From Nonlabens spongiae (GTDB taxonomy: Bacteria > Bacteroidota > Bacteroidia > Flavobacteriales > Flavobacteriaceae), in NCBI RefSeq assembly GCF_002117125.1, contig NZ_CP019344.1, positions 1,550,001-1,614,000 of the forward strand: a DNA stretch of 64,000 nucleotides. Direction: 5' to 3'. The notes under the pieces were generated by a model. That model searched no databases. It was not told the DNA's origin and saw only the letters and a list, made by a program, of their open reading frames with translations. Below are positions 43,440 through 53,168 of this stretch, in pieces (the stretch's first letter is position 1; each line of letters begins with the position of its first letter). Both the position numbers and the translations under genes were made by a program.

Positions 43440-45011
43440 TTAAGTTATTAAAGGAATTGTTATGATAAAGGTGCTCCCCTTACCTTTTTCACTCTCTAGA
43501 TATATTTCTGAGTGGTGTTCTTCTAGAACTCTTTTCGCGTAAGCGAGACCTAAACCATGACCTTTCACATTGTGAATATCACCGGTGTGCTCCCTAAAAA
43601 ATTTCTGGAAGACTTTACGGCTCGCAGCTTTGCTCATTCCTATACCTTGATCGCGTATTTTTATTACAATTTTGTTTTTTACATTTTCTGTATAAACGTC
43701 AATGATGGGAGCATCATCGCTATATTTTATCGCATTTTCTAGGATGTTCACAAACACGTTTGTCATATGGCTCTCATTTGCCAAAATATCTGTGCGCAAG
43801 GCTCCTAAATGAGTTTGAAGTACTCCTTCTCTTTGATCGAGAATAAGCTTTATATGGGAAATAGCCTCGTGGATCAACAAGTTTGCATCCATGCGCTCTT
43901 TTTGCATGTTGAGCTCACTTTTCTCAAGTTTAGATATTTGTAAGACATTTTCAACCTGACCGTGCATGCGCTTATTCTCTTCTCTGATCATGCGTAGATA
44001 GTTCTTAACCTTTTCTGGGTCAGACGCAATGCGAGGATGGTTTAAAGAATCAAGGGCCAAGTTAATTGTAGCAATAGGCGTCTTAAATTCATGAGTCATG
44101 TTGTTGATGAAGTCTGTCTTGATCTGGGAAATTTGTCTTTGCTTAAAAATCTGATTAATGGCATTTGAATAAGCAATAACAATAACCGCGGTAAATACTA
44201 GGGAAAGCAAAGCCATTCCCGTTACCGAGGATAGTATGAAACGCTCTCTACCGGGTAGGTTAATCAAAAGCTTGTAAGCATCTCCATCAGAGTCACGATA
44301 GTCAAAAACCGGTGTTGCCCATGTAGCATTTTCTTTGAACTCAAAATTTTCTGACAACAAACGAGTTGCATAACCACCTTGATATATGGCATATTCAAAG
44401 TCCGTTTCAATATTGTGATAATCCAGTTCCTCACGGATTAACTCAGCAATTACATCCTTTGAAGTCCTAGATGTGACCGGTAGTACATTATTAAATTCTA
44501 GAATTGCATCAGCTAATTCTGCATTATAGACCTGCTCAAATTTGTTTAGGCGCTCAAAACGATCTTGGCGTGATTCGATCCCGTCTATTTGAGAATCTGT
44601 AGTAGTCGTTTTTGAAGTTTGATTGTATAATTTTTTCAAGATGACGCTATCGAGATCCAACTCGAGCAGTTGAGGATCTAACTTATAAGTTTCAGTAAGC
44701 AGGCTATTTTTATAAGTCGCTGTTTCTTCTAACTTGTCATTACGCTGAATCAGTAAGTACTCCCTGACCTCACGCCCGTCAGGCTTGACCCCTAAGCTAT
44801 CCCTAAGCCTCTCTAATGTGTTGAGATATTTATTGATCTCATTATTTTCGAGTCTATTTGCGACATTAATAAGCGATTGATTGACTGCAAAAGAAAATTG
44901 TTCTTCTTTCTCCTCAATACTATCAACGATCCAATAAATCTGAACGGCTATAATTCCTGCGAGCGAGATGCTCATAAGCCCGATAAGTACGTATAAAAGC
45001 TTTTTCTGCAC
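43440..45011 (-). CDS. Membrane sensor histidine kinase
   Basis: 523 residues. Two membrane helices (about 5-28 and 262-282) enclose a periplasmic sensor of some 230 residues with no known fold by eye. The HisKA box has His307 (FINNMTHEFKTPIATINLALD), followed by N box NILENAIKYS, G1 DQGIGMS and G2 GHGLGLAYAKRV. It phosphorylates the response regulator encoded just downstream. Separated from coaE upstream by 79 bp that holds a -7-like box. Confidence 0.94.
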   Translation of the reverse strand: MQKKLLYVLIGLMSISLAGIIAVQIYWIVDSIEEKEEQFSFAVNQSLINVANRLENNEINKYLNTLERLRDSLGVKPDGREVREYLLIQRNDKLEETATYKNSLLTETYKLDPQLLELDLDSVILKKLYNQTSKTTTTDSQIDGIESRQDRFERLNKFEQVYNAELADAILEFNNVLPVTSRTSKDVIAELIREELDYHNIETDFEYAIYQGGYATRLLSENFEFKENATWATPVFDYRDSDGDAYKLLINLPGRERFILSSVTGMALLSLVFTAVIVIAYSNAINQIFKQRQISQIKTDFINNMTHEFKTPIATINLALDSLNHPRIASDPEKVKNYLRMIREENKRMHGQVENVLQISKLEKSELNMQKERMDANLLIHEAISHIKLILDQREGVLQTHLGALRTDILANESHMTNVFVNILENAIKYSDDAPIIDVYTENVKNKIVIKIRDQGIGMSKAASRKVFQKFFREHTGDIHNVKGHGLGLAYAKRVLEEHHSEIYLESEKGKGSTFIITIPLIT

Positions 45012-45015
45012 AGGG

Positions 45016-45023
45016 CAAATTTA
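45016..45023 (-). promoter_or_regulatory. Possible -7 box of the kinase-regulator pair
   Basis: TAAATTTG on the minus strand, 4 bp from the kinase ATG; no clear -33 element. Confidence 0.4.
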
Positions 45024-45090
45024 ACATTTCACAGTGCTGTTAAAAACCCTTTAACCTTATCTTAACTTGGCAAAAAAAATTACTATATAA

Positions 45091-45684
45091 TCAGTATTTT
45101 AACATAAAATCATTAATAAATCTCACCTCTCTTGTTGATTCTGTAAGTTTAATATTACAAATAACAAGATCTGATAGTAAGAGTTTATCAAACTCTGAGG
45201 ATTGTTTAGACATACGCTGTAATACCTCTTGTCTATTCACTTGATCGCGAGCCATAACACGTTCTATTCTCATTTCGAGGGGCGCGGTTACTAATAATAT
45301 TTGGTCGCAAATTTTTCTACCTTCAGTTTCTAACAATATAGCTGCCTCATAAGCAACATATGAAGATTGTTGTACACCTTTCCAAGTTTGAAATTCCTGC
45401 CTTACAGCTGGGTGCATTATAGAATTCAGTTCTGAAAGCAATTGTTTATCAGTAAAAACTTTTGAGGCAATATATTTTCTATTTGGAATTTCTGTTCCCT
45501 CGGTTGCGATATAAGCTTGTTCTCCTAAAAGAGATTTGACTTTTTCTCTTATCTCTTCGTTGCCACTCAAAAGTTTTTTTGACTCCTCATCTGCAACAAA
45601 AACTGGTATACCGAATCTAACCAGCTCTTTAGCGATCGTGGACTTCCCACTTCCTATACCACCTGTGATGCCTAAAACTTTCAT
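45091..45684 (-). CDS. coaE: Dephospho-CoA kinase
   Basis: Last step of coenzyme A synthesis, phosphorylating the 3'-OH of dephospho-CoA. P-loop GITGGIGSGKST (5-16), VADEESKKLL and the LLVTAPLEMRIERVMARD block are as expected. 197 residues. The start overlaps the YbbR-like stop by 4 bp, making a coupled pair. The second coenzyme A gene of the window (coaBC) lies 9 kb away. Confidence 0.94.
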   Translation of the reverse strand: MKVLGITGGIGSGKSTIAKELVRFGIPVFVADEESKKLLSGNEEIREKVKSLLGEQAYIATEGTEIPNRKYIASKVFTDKQLLSELNSIMHPAVRQEFQTWKGVQQSSYVAYEAAILLETEGRKICDQILLVTAPLEMRIERVMARDQVNRQEVLQRMSKQSSEFDKLLLSDLVICNIKLTESTREVRFINDFMLKY

Positions 45685-46604
45685 TTAACAATTAATACTT
45701 GAACTGCCTCTTCTTTCAATCTTGCGTGGTAGATGAGATCTGAATCATAAATGATTTCGGGAACCATAACTTTACTCGACTCCTGAACTTTCTCTATGTC
45801 TAATCGTACGGTTAAATCATCTTCAGTGATTGATTCAAAATTGTCAATCGCTGCTTGATATATGACTGTAACGGTCTCAGGAATCACTTTGACGAAAGAA
45901 TTAGCAGGTTTTGAAAGTATTTCTACCGGAACTATAAAACTACCCTCTGTGACTTCCATTGCTCTAAAAGTTACCTGAACATGATCTACATTAGCCTTTA
46001 TATCATCTGTAGGCAGTGTTAATTTTAATTTGCGCTCAACAAGTGTATCATTTATTAAAATCGGCTCAGATGTGAGAATCAAACTATCCACCTCACTTAA
46101 TAATTTATTCTTTCCAAATAAGATAATGCTATCGCGTTCTAATTTAAATGGCACTTTAGCCTTAAAATTATTAGCATATTTGATTTTAAAATTAGTGGAG
46201 ATAGGAACTTTTTTTCTTTCAAAACGAGTTGCAGGTATATAGATATCCTGATTTTTGACATCCTGAATAGAAAGTTCTCGATCAACTTTGCTTAGCTCCT
46301 CCTTCTCTAAGAAAGGATTGAAAAAGATACTATCGTTTCTGCTAAAGGTGAATTTCTCAAAGTTTAGTTTTACTGTGGGTTTGAATATTTTATTTGCCAT
46401 CAGTTTAAAACCTCGTTGTCTCAATCGTGGATTAAAGACGATAGTCTCACTATCCTCTTGAATTTTTATATCTTCTGGAATCTGATTCCACTGCACCTCA
46501 ACCTGTACCTCTTCTTCATAAACATTCTTGTATTTAGAAATGAACCACAAGATGGTAACACCCATCAGTATTACTAAAAAGCCAGAGATTTTTTTCCGCT
46601 TCAT
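45681..46604 (-). CDS. YbbR-like/CdaR-type membrane-anchored protein
   Basis: 307 residues: one N-terminal membrane anchor (ISGFLVILMGVTILWFIS) and then extracytoplasmic beta-rich YbbR-like repeats (QVEVQWNQIPED..., VQVTFRAMEVTEGSFIVPVEIL). In Firmicutes such proteins (CdaR) regulate the c-di-AMP cyclase. No cyclase gene is adjacent here, so that role is not shown. Sits between the GT2 gene (6-bp gap) and coaE (4-bp overlap). Confidence 0.75.
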   Translation of the reverse strand: MKRKKISGFLVILMGVTILWFISKYKNVYEEEVQVEVQWNQIPEDIKIQEDSETIVFNPRLRQRGFKLMANKIFKPTVKLNFEKFTFSRNDSIFFNPFLEKEELSKVDRELSIQDVKNQDIYIPATRFERKKVPISTNFKIKYANNFKAKVPFKLERDSIILFGKNKLLSEVDSLILTSEPILINDTLVERKLKLTLPTDDIKANVDHVQVTFRAMEVTEGSFIVPVEILSKPANSFVKVIPETVTVIYQAAIDNFESITEDDLTVRLDIEKVQESSKVMVPEIIYDSDLIYHARLKEEAVQVLIVK

Positions 46605-46610
46605 AACAGT

Positions 46611-47612
46611 TTATTTGAAGAACAAGGTGGGGAATGCCACACGTTCATCCTCTTTTTTTACAACTATAGAAAAATAAGATTCTATAAAGCCACAAGCATA
46701 CCCATAAAACTGGATAATCGCTGCCCCTATTGAGTAAAACCCCACAGTTACACCATTCTTGATACTGCTATCAATGAACAGAGTAAATAAATATAGCGCA
46801 TAACAAATGATCGGTATGCTGATTCCAAATAACAGCATCAAAAAGCTCAAAATAAAACCGATCGTAAAAACTACTGGAAACCAATAGGTGATCTTGCGTG
46901 TATCGGGATGCCATTTGTTGAGAATCACTCTCACCATACCAAACTTTTTGACCTGTTTATAGAATAATGAGTACGATATTCTTCTTTTGTGATAAACATA
47001 TGCATCTGGAAAGAGTCGCGTTTGATAACCTAGGTTCCAAAGTCTGATGGTGAGGTCCGGATCCTCTCCCGGGTGTATTTTCCCAAAGCCTCCGCTTTTT
47101 TCAAACGCTTCTTTACTCAGCCCCATATTGAAGCTGCGTGGTTGAAATTTCCCTAACTTTTCACTTCCGCCCCTGATTCCACCAGTGGTCAGAAATGAAG
47201 TCATGGTGTAGTTAATAGCTTTCTGCACATTGCTGAAATCTTCCTCAGCAGCATCTGGCCCACCGTAGCAATGTACAAAATCTCTCCCAAGCTCTGTAAA
47301 TATGATCTCTAAATAACCTGGCGGTACGATACAGTCGCTATCCAATATGACAAAATAATCACCATTGGCGACTCGCATTCCATAATTCCTAGAGTCACCA
47401 GGGCCAGAATTGTTTTTATAATGATATTGAATGGTTACGCTTTCGCGAAAGCGAGAACATATATCTTCACATCTTTCATTAGATCCATCCTCAACGACCA
47501 CCACCTCAAAACGATGGTCGCCACGGAGCAGTACCAAGCTTTCCAAAAGCTCTTCAATCTCTTCTGGCCTATTATATACTGGGATTATGAAAGAAACTAG
47601 ATTTACATTCAT
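46611..47612 (-). CDS. Family 2 glycosyltransferase, membrane-associated
   Basis: 333 residues. The GT-A fold opens with SFIIPVYNRPEEIEELLESL, has the metal-binding ILDSDC (DxD) motif and a later GEDPDLTIRLWNLGY block that supplies the base-like acidic residue. Two or three hydrophobic helices near the C-terminus (PVVFTIGFILSFLMLLFGISI) anchor it to the inner membrane. The sugar and acceptor are unknown. An iterated palindrome encodes SRFRESV. First gene of the GT2-YbbR-coaE run. Confidence 0.9.
   Translation of the reverse strand: MNVNLVSFIIPVYNRPEEIEELLESLVLLRGDHRFEVVVVEDGSNERCEDICSRFRESVTIQYHYKNNSGPGDSRNYGMRVANGDYFVILDSDCIVPPGYLEIIFTELGRDFVHCYGGPDAAEEDFSNVQKAINYTMTSFLTTGGIRGGSEKLGKFQPRSFNMGLSKEAFEKSGGFGKIHPGEDPDLTIRLWNLGYQTRLFPDAYVYHKRRISYSLFYKQVKKFGMVRVILNKWHPDTRKITYWFPVVFTIGFILSFLMLLFGISIPIICYALYLFTLFIDSSIKNGVTVGFYSIGAAIIQFYGYACGFIESYFSIVVKKEDERVAFPTLFFK
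47438..47453. repeat. Iterated palindrome copy 15 (in the GT2 gene, complete)
   Basis: Perfect copy followed by AGAAC on the plus strand. Read as RFRES in the minus-strand gene. Confidence 0.95.
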
Positions 47613-47616
47613 AACT

Positions 47617-47624
47617 CAAAAATA
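47617..47624 (-). promoter_or_regulatory. GT2 operon -7 box
   Basis: TATTTTTG on the minus strand, 4 bp before the GT2 ATG and just past the terminator of the preceding gene. Confidence 0.5.
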
Positions 47625-47630
47625 GACAAT

Positions 47631-47656
47631 AAAAAAGCCGCTGTTACCAGCGGCTT
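47631..47656 (-). terminator. Terminator of the FN3 surface protein gene
   Basis: A 9-bp GC-rich stem (47635-47643 with 47648-47656), loop of 4, then six T on the minus strand. Confidence 0.9.
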
Positions 47657-47675
47657 ATATTAATTGAAAGCAAGT

Positions 47676-50399
47676 TTAGTTTTTAACTACTCTCACGGTC
47701 TGCTCAGCGTTTTGGGTCTCAACTTTAACTAAGTATATACCGGAATTAAGTGAATTCATATCAATCGACTTCAGTAATTCAGTCTGTTTATTGACCTGAA
47801 GGACTTTTTGCCCCATCAAGTTGAAAACAGATATCTTCTGAATTTCCTCAACCGAATTTAAATTAAGAACTCCATCAGTAGGATTAGGATAAACTGCTAC
47901 CTCTAAATCTTCATTACTAGAGATACTAGCAGTCGTGGCGATTCTAAATTCATCTACAAAGAACTCAATATCAGCTGTCGTATTTCCATCCGGCCCTAAA
48001 CTACCTACAAATGCAAATTTCACCTCACCGCTATAGCTAGAAAGATCGATTACCTCATTGCTTGCAGATGGTTGTAGGTTAGAACTAGCATCATAGGTTC
48101 TAAGTATAGTCCAGTTAAAACCGTTGTCATCGCTTATAAACAACTTAACGTTATCATCAGCTCCAAAGTTTGAAGGGCCCTGACCAAACGCTTCAGTAAG
48201 CGCCACTCTATAGTTCAATAACATATTGTGTCCAGCAGCCCCTAAATCGAAAGTAGGACTCATCAACCAGTCATTGTCCATAGGACCGTTCGAGAAAATT
48301 GGGAACAACGCAGAATTACCATTTGGTGAAGAACTATCATTTGCAAAATCAAAGTTATCCCATGCGCCGTTTGATGCTACTGGAATACCAGTGATAGGTG
48401 TATTATTTACCTCATCCCAGCAGTTTCCAGGAAAATTGTCAAAGTTATTACCCGCTCCTACTCCACCAGCACCTGTGTATGGCGCGCTTACAGCATCACA
48501 AGCTGTAGTTGTGAATGACCTAGGTCCAGCCCAGATTGATTGATCACCAGAAATACAATTTTCCCTTACATAGACATCATAGGGTGTTGATGGCATAAGG
48601 CCTCTAATCACCTCACGTGAATCTGTTACAGTAGAAGTATAGACGGCTCCAGCGGTCCCTTGAGCAGTCCCAGCTGGTTGAACCTCTACCTCCCACTCAA
48701 CATCATCAGCATTAGAGTTCCAGGTAAAGTTGGCTCCGCCTCCATATACCTGGGAGATTGCGAGCTGATCGGGCTCTGAACAGGCTGGTGGGGCTGTACA
48801 TGTCACCGTTGCTAAAAAGCCAGCGCCTGTGTTAGTTGGGTTACTTGTAAAAACTAGTGTGATACAACCTGACGTAGAAGTTGCCTGAATATTTGCTAGA
48901 GTCAAATCTCCCGTACCTATTCCAGTAGCTCTATTGAAACACCAGCTCGTTGCAGAACCAGCAGGAGAGATTAATGGAGCAGTAGTTGAATCACCATCGT
49001 AAATTGATAAATTATCAAAGCAACTAGTATTTGAAGAACTCTCCACATCAAACTCGGTAAAGTCAAGAGTTACAATATCCCCAGGATTGTCTGGACAGAT
49101 AGTATAGGTTATATTCTCATTATTTGAATAGTTGTCAGCTATACCTCCTGAGTCTACTAAAGGATCAGCACCACAATAATCTGAAGGAGTGCTAAAGGTC
49201 CCACAAACCGGGTCAGCACTATCCAATGGACCACAAATAGCAGTGATACAATATTCATAATCAGTAGCTGATAACAATCCTGTTAGGACTTCAGTAGTTG
49301 ATGCCACAGTAGTATTAAAAGTTGCTCCTGAACCTAGCGGTGCTACGCCATACTCAATCTGCCATTCCGTTTCCGTTCCGCCAGCCGTCCAAGAAAGTTC
49401 TGCGGTAGTGAAAGTCAAGTTACTGACCATATTTGCAGTGATATCTTCACAATTTTTTGGAGTTGTAAAAGTATAGGGCTGATCTGAATACTGACTTAAG
49501 TCCCCATTACCACAATCGAATCTTACATAAACATCATAAGTAGTATTTGATCTTAGACCTGTAATATTTAGGGCAGGTAGCGTATTCACGGCAACAGCTG
49601 CCGAAGTTCCCAAAGTATATGGAGCCTCTCCGATTTGATAAAAACCAGTATTAGAGAAATTCCCTGAAGCTTGAGCTAGAAAAGTAGCTGAGTTAGGATT
49701 TGTTCCTAACTCGGTAAAAGTGTCAGGTCTAGGACATGAGGGTAAGGTAGTGAACGATATGGGACCTCTAGCCGACCCACGATCCGTAGCTGAACATCGC
49801 GACCTTACATATACATCATAAGTTGTTTCTGGAGTAAGACCATCCAGAACATACGGATTGTTTGAAGTAGCAATACGTTCTGTTCCCGTACCTAAAGTCA
49901 ATGGGCTGATTCCAAATTCAACAATCCATTCTGTTTCAGCACCACCTGCCGTCCAAGAAATATCTGCTTCACGCGCCTCAACATTGTTAACACTTATGTC
50001 ATCCTGAATAGCTGGACAAGTAGGACAAGAAATCGTACCAGTAAAGACGGGATTGCTCGATGGAACTGAACCCGCCGGTGAATCATACACTAAAATCCCC
50101 TCTGAATCCGTTAGGGTGAAGCTCGCATCTCCAGGGATGAAAGGAGGTGTATAATTGATCTCAATAGGATCATTATTTGTTACAGAAATAGTAAAGGTTT
50201 GTGTACTTGGAGAGCCTGTACCAGGGTTTATAGTATACTGTGTGGCAACACCACCTATTACTAATTCAACCTGACCATTAACGCCAAAGCCCTGCCAGCC
50301 ATCACCAAACTCATCACGCAGCTCAAGGGTGTAATCACATTGGGCGAAAGCCACCGTGCTTGAAATCAACGCAATAATCAAGAGTAATTTATTCCTCAT
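47676..50399 (-). CDS. Exported multidomain adhesin-like protein with a type IX secretion sorting tail
   Basis: 907 residues. Signal peptide (MRNKLLLIIALISSTVAFAQ); a beta domain to about 130; several fibronectin III repeats recognisable by LTPETTYDVYVRSRC-type strands; a CUB-like domain (YCGADPLVDSGG...FDNLSIYDGDS); another FN3; then a cleaved-adhesin/MAM-like domain (NDWLMSPTFDLGAAGHNMLLNYRV). The end, LEVAVYPNPTDGVLNL to the C-terminus, is a T9SS type A sorting signal, so the protein is probably displayed on or released from the cell surface. No catalytic site seen. No iterated palindrome occurs in this gene. Confidence 0.9.
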   Translation of the reverse strand: MRNKLLLIIALISSTVAFAQCDYTLELRDEFGDGWQGFGVNGQVELVIGGVATQYTINPGTGSPSTQTFTISVTNNDPIEINYTPPFIPGDASFTLTDSEGILVYDSPAGSVPSSNPVFTGTISCPTCPAIQDDISVNNVEAREADISWTAGGAETEWIVEFGISPLTLGTGTERIATSNNPYVLDGLTPETTYDVYVRSRCSATDRGSARGPISFTTLPSCPRPDTFTELGTNPNSATFLAQASGNFSNTGFYQIGEAPYTLGTSAAVAVNTLPALNITGLRSNTTYDVYVRFDCGNGDLSQYSDQPYTFTTPKNCEDITANMVSNLTFTTAELSWTAGGTETEWQIEYGVAPLGSGATFNTTVASTTEVLTGLLSATDYEYCITAICGPLDSADPVCGTFSTPSDYCGADPLVDSGGIADNYSNNENITYTICPDNPGDIVTLDFTEFDVESSSNTSCFDNLSIYDGDSTTAPLISPAGSATSWCFNRATGIGTGDLTLANIQATSTSGCITLVFTSNPTNTGAGFLATVTCTAPPACSEPDQLAISQVYGGGANFTWNSNADDVEWEVEVQPAGTAQGTAGAVYTSTVTDSREVIRGLMPSTPYDVYVRENCISGDQSIWAGPRSFTTTACDAVSAPYTGAGGVGAGNNFDNFPGNCWDEVNNTPITGIPVASNGAWDNFDFANDSSSPNGNSALFPIFSNGPMDNDWLMSPTFDLGAAGHNMLLNYRVALTEAFGQGPSNFGADDNVKLFISDDNGFNWTILRTYDASSNLQPSASNEVIDLSSYSGEVKFAFVGSLGPDGNTTADIEFFVDEFRIATTASISSNEDLEVAVYPNPTDGVLNLNSVEEIQKISVFNLMGQKVLQVNKQTELLKSIDMNSLNSGIYLVKVETQNAEQTVRVVKN

Positions 50400-50507
50400 G
50401 TTTTTTTTGATTTTATTAAGGTTCCGAATATAGTATTTCTACATTAAAAAAACTTGAACAAAACAAGGTTTTTCCAAAAAACCAAAAACCAAGTAATTTC
50501 TCACAAT

Positions 50508-50533
50508 AAAAAAAGCAGCTAAAAAGCTGCTTT
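50508..50533 (-). terminator. fabI terminator
   Basis: A 9-bp stem (50512-50520 with 50525-50533) with a run of T on the minus strand, 23 bp past the fabI stop. Confidence 0.88.
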
Positions 50534-50555
50534 CACTATAAAATATCAAATGAAA

Positions 50556-51362
50556 TTAAAAATTCTCCATCACCTCTTGACTCACTCCTGTATTGGAAAA
50601 TCCGCCATCGTGAAACAGATTTTGCATCGTGACTTTTTTCGTATAATCAGAGAATAATGTAATCGTGTATTCAGCGCATTCCTGAGCAGTAGCATTACCT
50701 AATGGACTCATTTTATCAGCATAGTTGAAGAAACCATCAAATCCTTTAACACCGCTACCCGCTGTGGTAGGAGTAGGCGATTGAGAAATCGTATTTACAC
50801 GAACTTTGTTTTCTTTTCCAAAGAAGTAGCCAAAGCTTCGAGCAATAGATTCCAGATAGGCTTTATTATCAGCCATATCATTATAATCTGGAAAAGATCT
50901 TTGCGCCGCCATGTAAGTAAGCGCTACCACACTCCCCCATTCATTCATCGCCTCTTGTTTATGAAGTGTTTGTAACACTTTGTGAAAAGATAGAGCACTG
51001 ACATCCCATCCTTTTTCTGTCCAAGAATAGTTTTGATTAGTATAATGACGCCCTTTTCTAACGTTTACGCTCATACCAATACTATGCAGGACAAAGTCTA
51101 GCTTTCCTCCCAAGATCTCCACCGCCTTATTCACTAGGTTTTCTAAATCATCAAGATTGGTAGCATCTGCTGGAATAATCTCACTGCCTGTTTTTTCTGC
51201 GAGTTCATTGATCTGCCCCATACGCATGGCAACGGGTGCATTTGTAAGCACAAAAGTTGCGCCCTCTTCATGAGCCAGTTGAGCCGTCTTCCATGCAATG
51301 GAATTCTCATCTAGAGCTCCAAAAATAATCCCTCTTTTTCCTTTCAATAAATTAAAAGCCAT
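50556..51362 (-). CDS. fabI: Enoyl-[acyl-carrier-protein] reductase
   Basis: Reduces enoyl-ACP at the end of each fatty-acid elongation round. 268 residues. The divergent SDR nucleotide motif GIIFGALDENSIAW, HSIGMS, the tyrosine of ALTYMAAQR and the Tyr-x6-Lys pair in DYNDMADNKAYLES identify FabI. The last gene of the long minus-strand cluster, though it may have its own promoter (box at 51381). Confidence 0.95.
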   Translation of the reverse strand: MAFNLLKGKRGIIFGALDENSIAWKTAQLAHEEGATFVLTNAPVAMRMGQINELAEKTGSEIIPADATNLDDLENLVNKAVEILGGKLDFVLHSIGMSVNVRKGRHYTNQNYSWTEKGWDVSALSFHKVLQTLHKQEAMNEWGSVVALTYMAAQRSFPDYNDMADNKAYLESIARSFGYFFGKENKVRVNTISQSPTPTTAGSGVKGFDGFFNYADKMSPLGNATAQECAEYTITLFSDYTKKVTMQNLFHDGGFSNTGVSQEVMENF

Positions 51363-51380
51363 AGTCTGTTAGTTATGCGA

Positions 51381-51388
51381 CAAATATA
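51381..51388 (-). promoter_or_regulatory. Possible fabI -7 box
   Basis: TATATTTG on the minus strand, 18 bp before the fabI ATG. Confidence 0.45.
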
Positions 51389-51394
51389 TAGTTT

Positions 51395-53074
51395 CTAGTT
51401 TAGTAATGTTTTTGCGTTTTCGCGTGCTGCATTAGTCACCACTCCACCACTTAACATTTGTGCAATTTCTTCAATTCGTTCTTGCTCATTGAGTCGATTG
51501 ATGGTCGAGACTGTTCGATCATCTTGATTTTTCTTTGAAACTACAAGGTGATCGGTACCAGAGGCTGCAATTTGAGGTAAATGCGTAATGGTAATTACTT
51601 GAAGCTTTTCGGACATATTCTTCATAACGAGGGCCATCTTATCTGCAATACGGCCACTTACACCCGTGTCAATCTCATCAAAAATTATGGTAGGTAATTT
51701 TTTGACGTTTCCTAATATCGATTTGATAGCCAGCATTAATCGCGATAGCTCTCCTCCAGAAGCTGCTTTATTCAATTCCAATGGCACAGATCCTTTGTTT
51801 GCCGAAAACAAAAAGCTGATCTCATCCTTTCCGTAATCATTGAAAGTAACTGTTTCTGCAATTTTAATAGAGAAAACCGCATCTGGCATTCCCAGCAATC
51901 CTGCAATTTCTAAAACTTGTTCTTCTAGAGCCGTTTTCTCCACATTCCGTAATCCCATAAGATCGGAAGCTTTTTCATGAAGCTCATTTTCCTGAACCGA
52001 AATTATTCCATTCAATTTTTTGATTTTGGAATCCATACTTTGAGAATCCAAAATTTTATCAGCAAGTTTGTTTCTGATATCAATCAGGGATCTGACATCA
52101 TCTACCTGATGTTTCTTGTATAGAGAATTAAGCTGATTCAACTGGTTCGATAAAATATCTAATCGTTCAGGATCTGCAGTTACTTGATCAGCCAAGTGAT
52201 CAGTTTCACTTAAAACATCTTCTAATTCAATGATCACTGAATCCAGACGTTCTTTAAGACTCGCATATTTATCAGAAAATCCACCTATCTCAGAAATGGA
52301 ACTTTTCAAAACTCTCAAACGGTCTAAAATCCCATTTTCATCATCTCCCAAACCGTCCATGAGTGATTGAAGTGCCACTTCTATGGACTCCACATTGGAA
52401 AGCTGATTCAACTCTTCATTGATATCGTCTTCATTGAGCTTGTCAAGTGGAATTTGTTCTAACTCATCCAGTAAAAAGGCGTTATAATCTTGTTCTTTAA
52501 GCAGTTCGGCCTTTTTCTTGTCTAATTCGTCTAGCTGTCTTTTGTTTGATCTAAACTCCTTTAAAAGAGATTGATACGCTTCAAGAATGGACTGAAAACT
52601 CAGTTTATTTTTTTGAGTGGCATTTTTTATAAAAGCATCGAGCACCTCTCTTTGGAACAGGTCACTGGAAATATTTAGAGTTTGATGCTGGGAGTGGATA
52701 TCAATCAAGCGTCCTCCTATTTGCTTCATCACATCAAGCGTAACGGGAGTATCGTTTATGAATGCTCGACTTTTTCCAGAAGGCATGATCTCACGTCGTA
52801 AAAGTGAATGATCCTCATAATCCAGGTCTAAATCCTCAAAAACAGATTTGATTCCCAAGGATTTTACTGAAAATTCTGCCTCGACAATACACTTAACCGT
52901 TTTGTCTCTCACCACGCTCAGGTCCGCACGATTTCCTTGCAATAGACCTAAAGCCCCAAGAATAATAGATTTACCAGCTCCGGTTTCACCTGTGAGAATA
53001 GTCAGACCGTCCTTCAGGTCGAGCTGAAGCTGATCAATGAGTGCAAAATTTTGAATATGAATGCTTTTAAGCAA
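51395..53074 (-). CDS. recN: DNA repair protein RecN
   Basis: An SMC-like ATPase that gathers DNA ends during double-strand-break repair. 559 residues. Walker A GETGAGKS near residue 30, central coiled coil (about 150-370), ABC signature AASGGELSRLMLAIK, and Walker B PTIIFDEIDTGVSG. The end AQMLSGG...ARENAKTLLN is typical. Between fabI and the DUF4835 gene in a run conserved in Flavobacteriia. Confidence 0.96.
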   Translation of the reverse strand: MLKSIHIQNFALIDQLQLDLKDGLTILTGETGAGKSIILGALGLLQGNRADLSVVRDKTVKCIVEAEFSVKSLGIKSVFEDLDLDYEDHSLLRREIMPSGKSRAFINDTPVTLDVMKQIGGRLIDIHSQHQTLNISSDLFQREVLDAFIKNATQKNKLSFQSILEAYQSLLKEFRSNKRQLDELDKKKAELLKEQDYNAFLLDELEQIPLDKLNEDDINEELNQLSNVESIEVALQSLMDGLGDDENGILDRLRVLKSSISEIGGFSDKYASLKERLDSVIIELEDVLSETDHLADQVTADPERLDILSNQLNQLNSLYKKHQVDDVRSLIDIRNKLADKILDSQSMDSKIKKLNGIISVQENELHEKASDLMGLRNVEKTALEEQVLEIAGLLGMPDAVFSIKIAETVTFNDYGKDEISFLFSANKGSVPLELNKAASGGELSRLMLAIKSILGNVKKLPTIIFDEIDTGVSGRIADKMALVMKNMSEKLQVITITHLPQIAASGTDHLVVSKKNQDDRTVSTINRLNEQERIEEIAQMLSGGVVTNAARENAKTLLN

Positions 53075-53099
53075 CGCTAGCCATTTAATTAGGTTGACT

Positions 53100-53107
53100 C
53101 AAAAATA
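53100..53107 (-). promoter_or_regulatory. Possible recN -7 box
   Basis: TATTTTTG on the minus strand, 25 bp before the recN ATG. Confidence 0.4.
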
Positions 53108-53168
53108 CTAGAATACCTATAGCTATACTAAAGGATTAGCTAATAAATACTAACGAGATCAGCTTTAA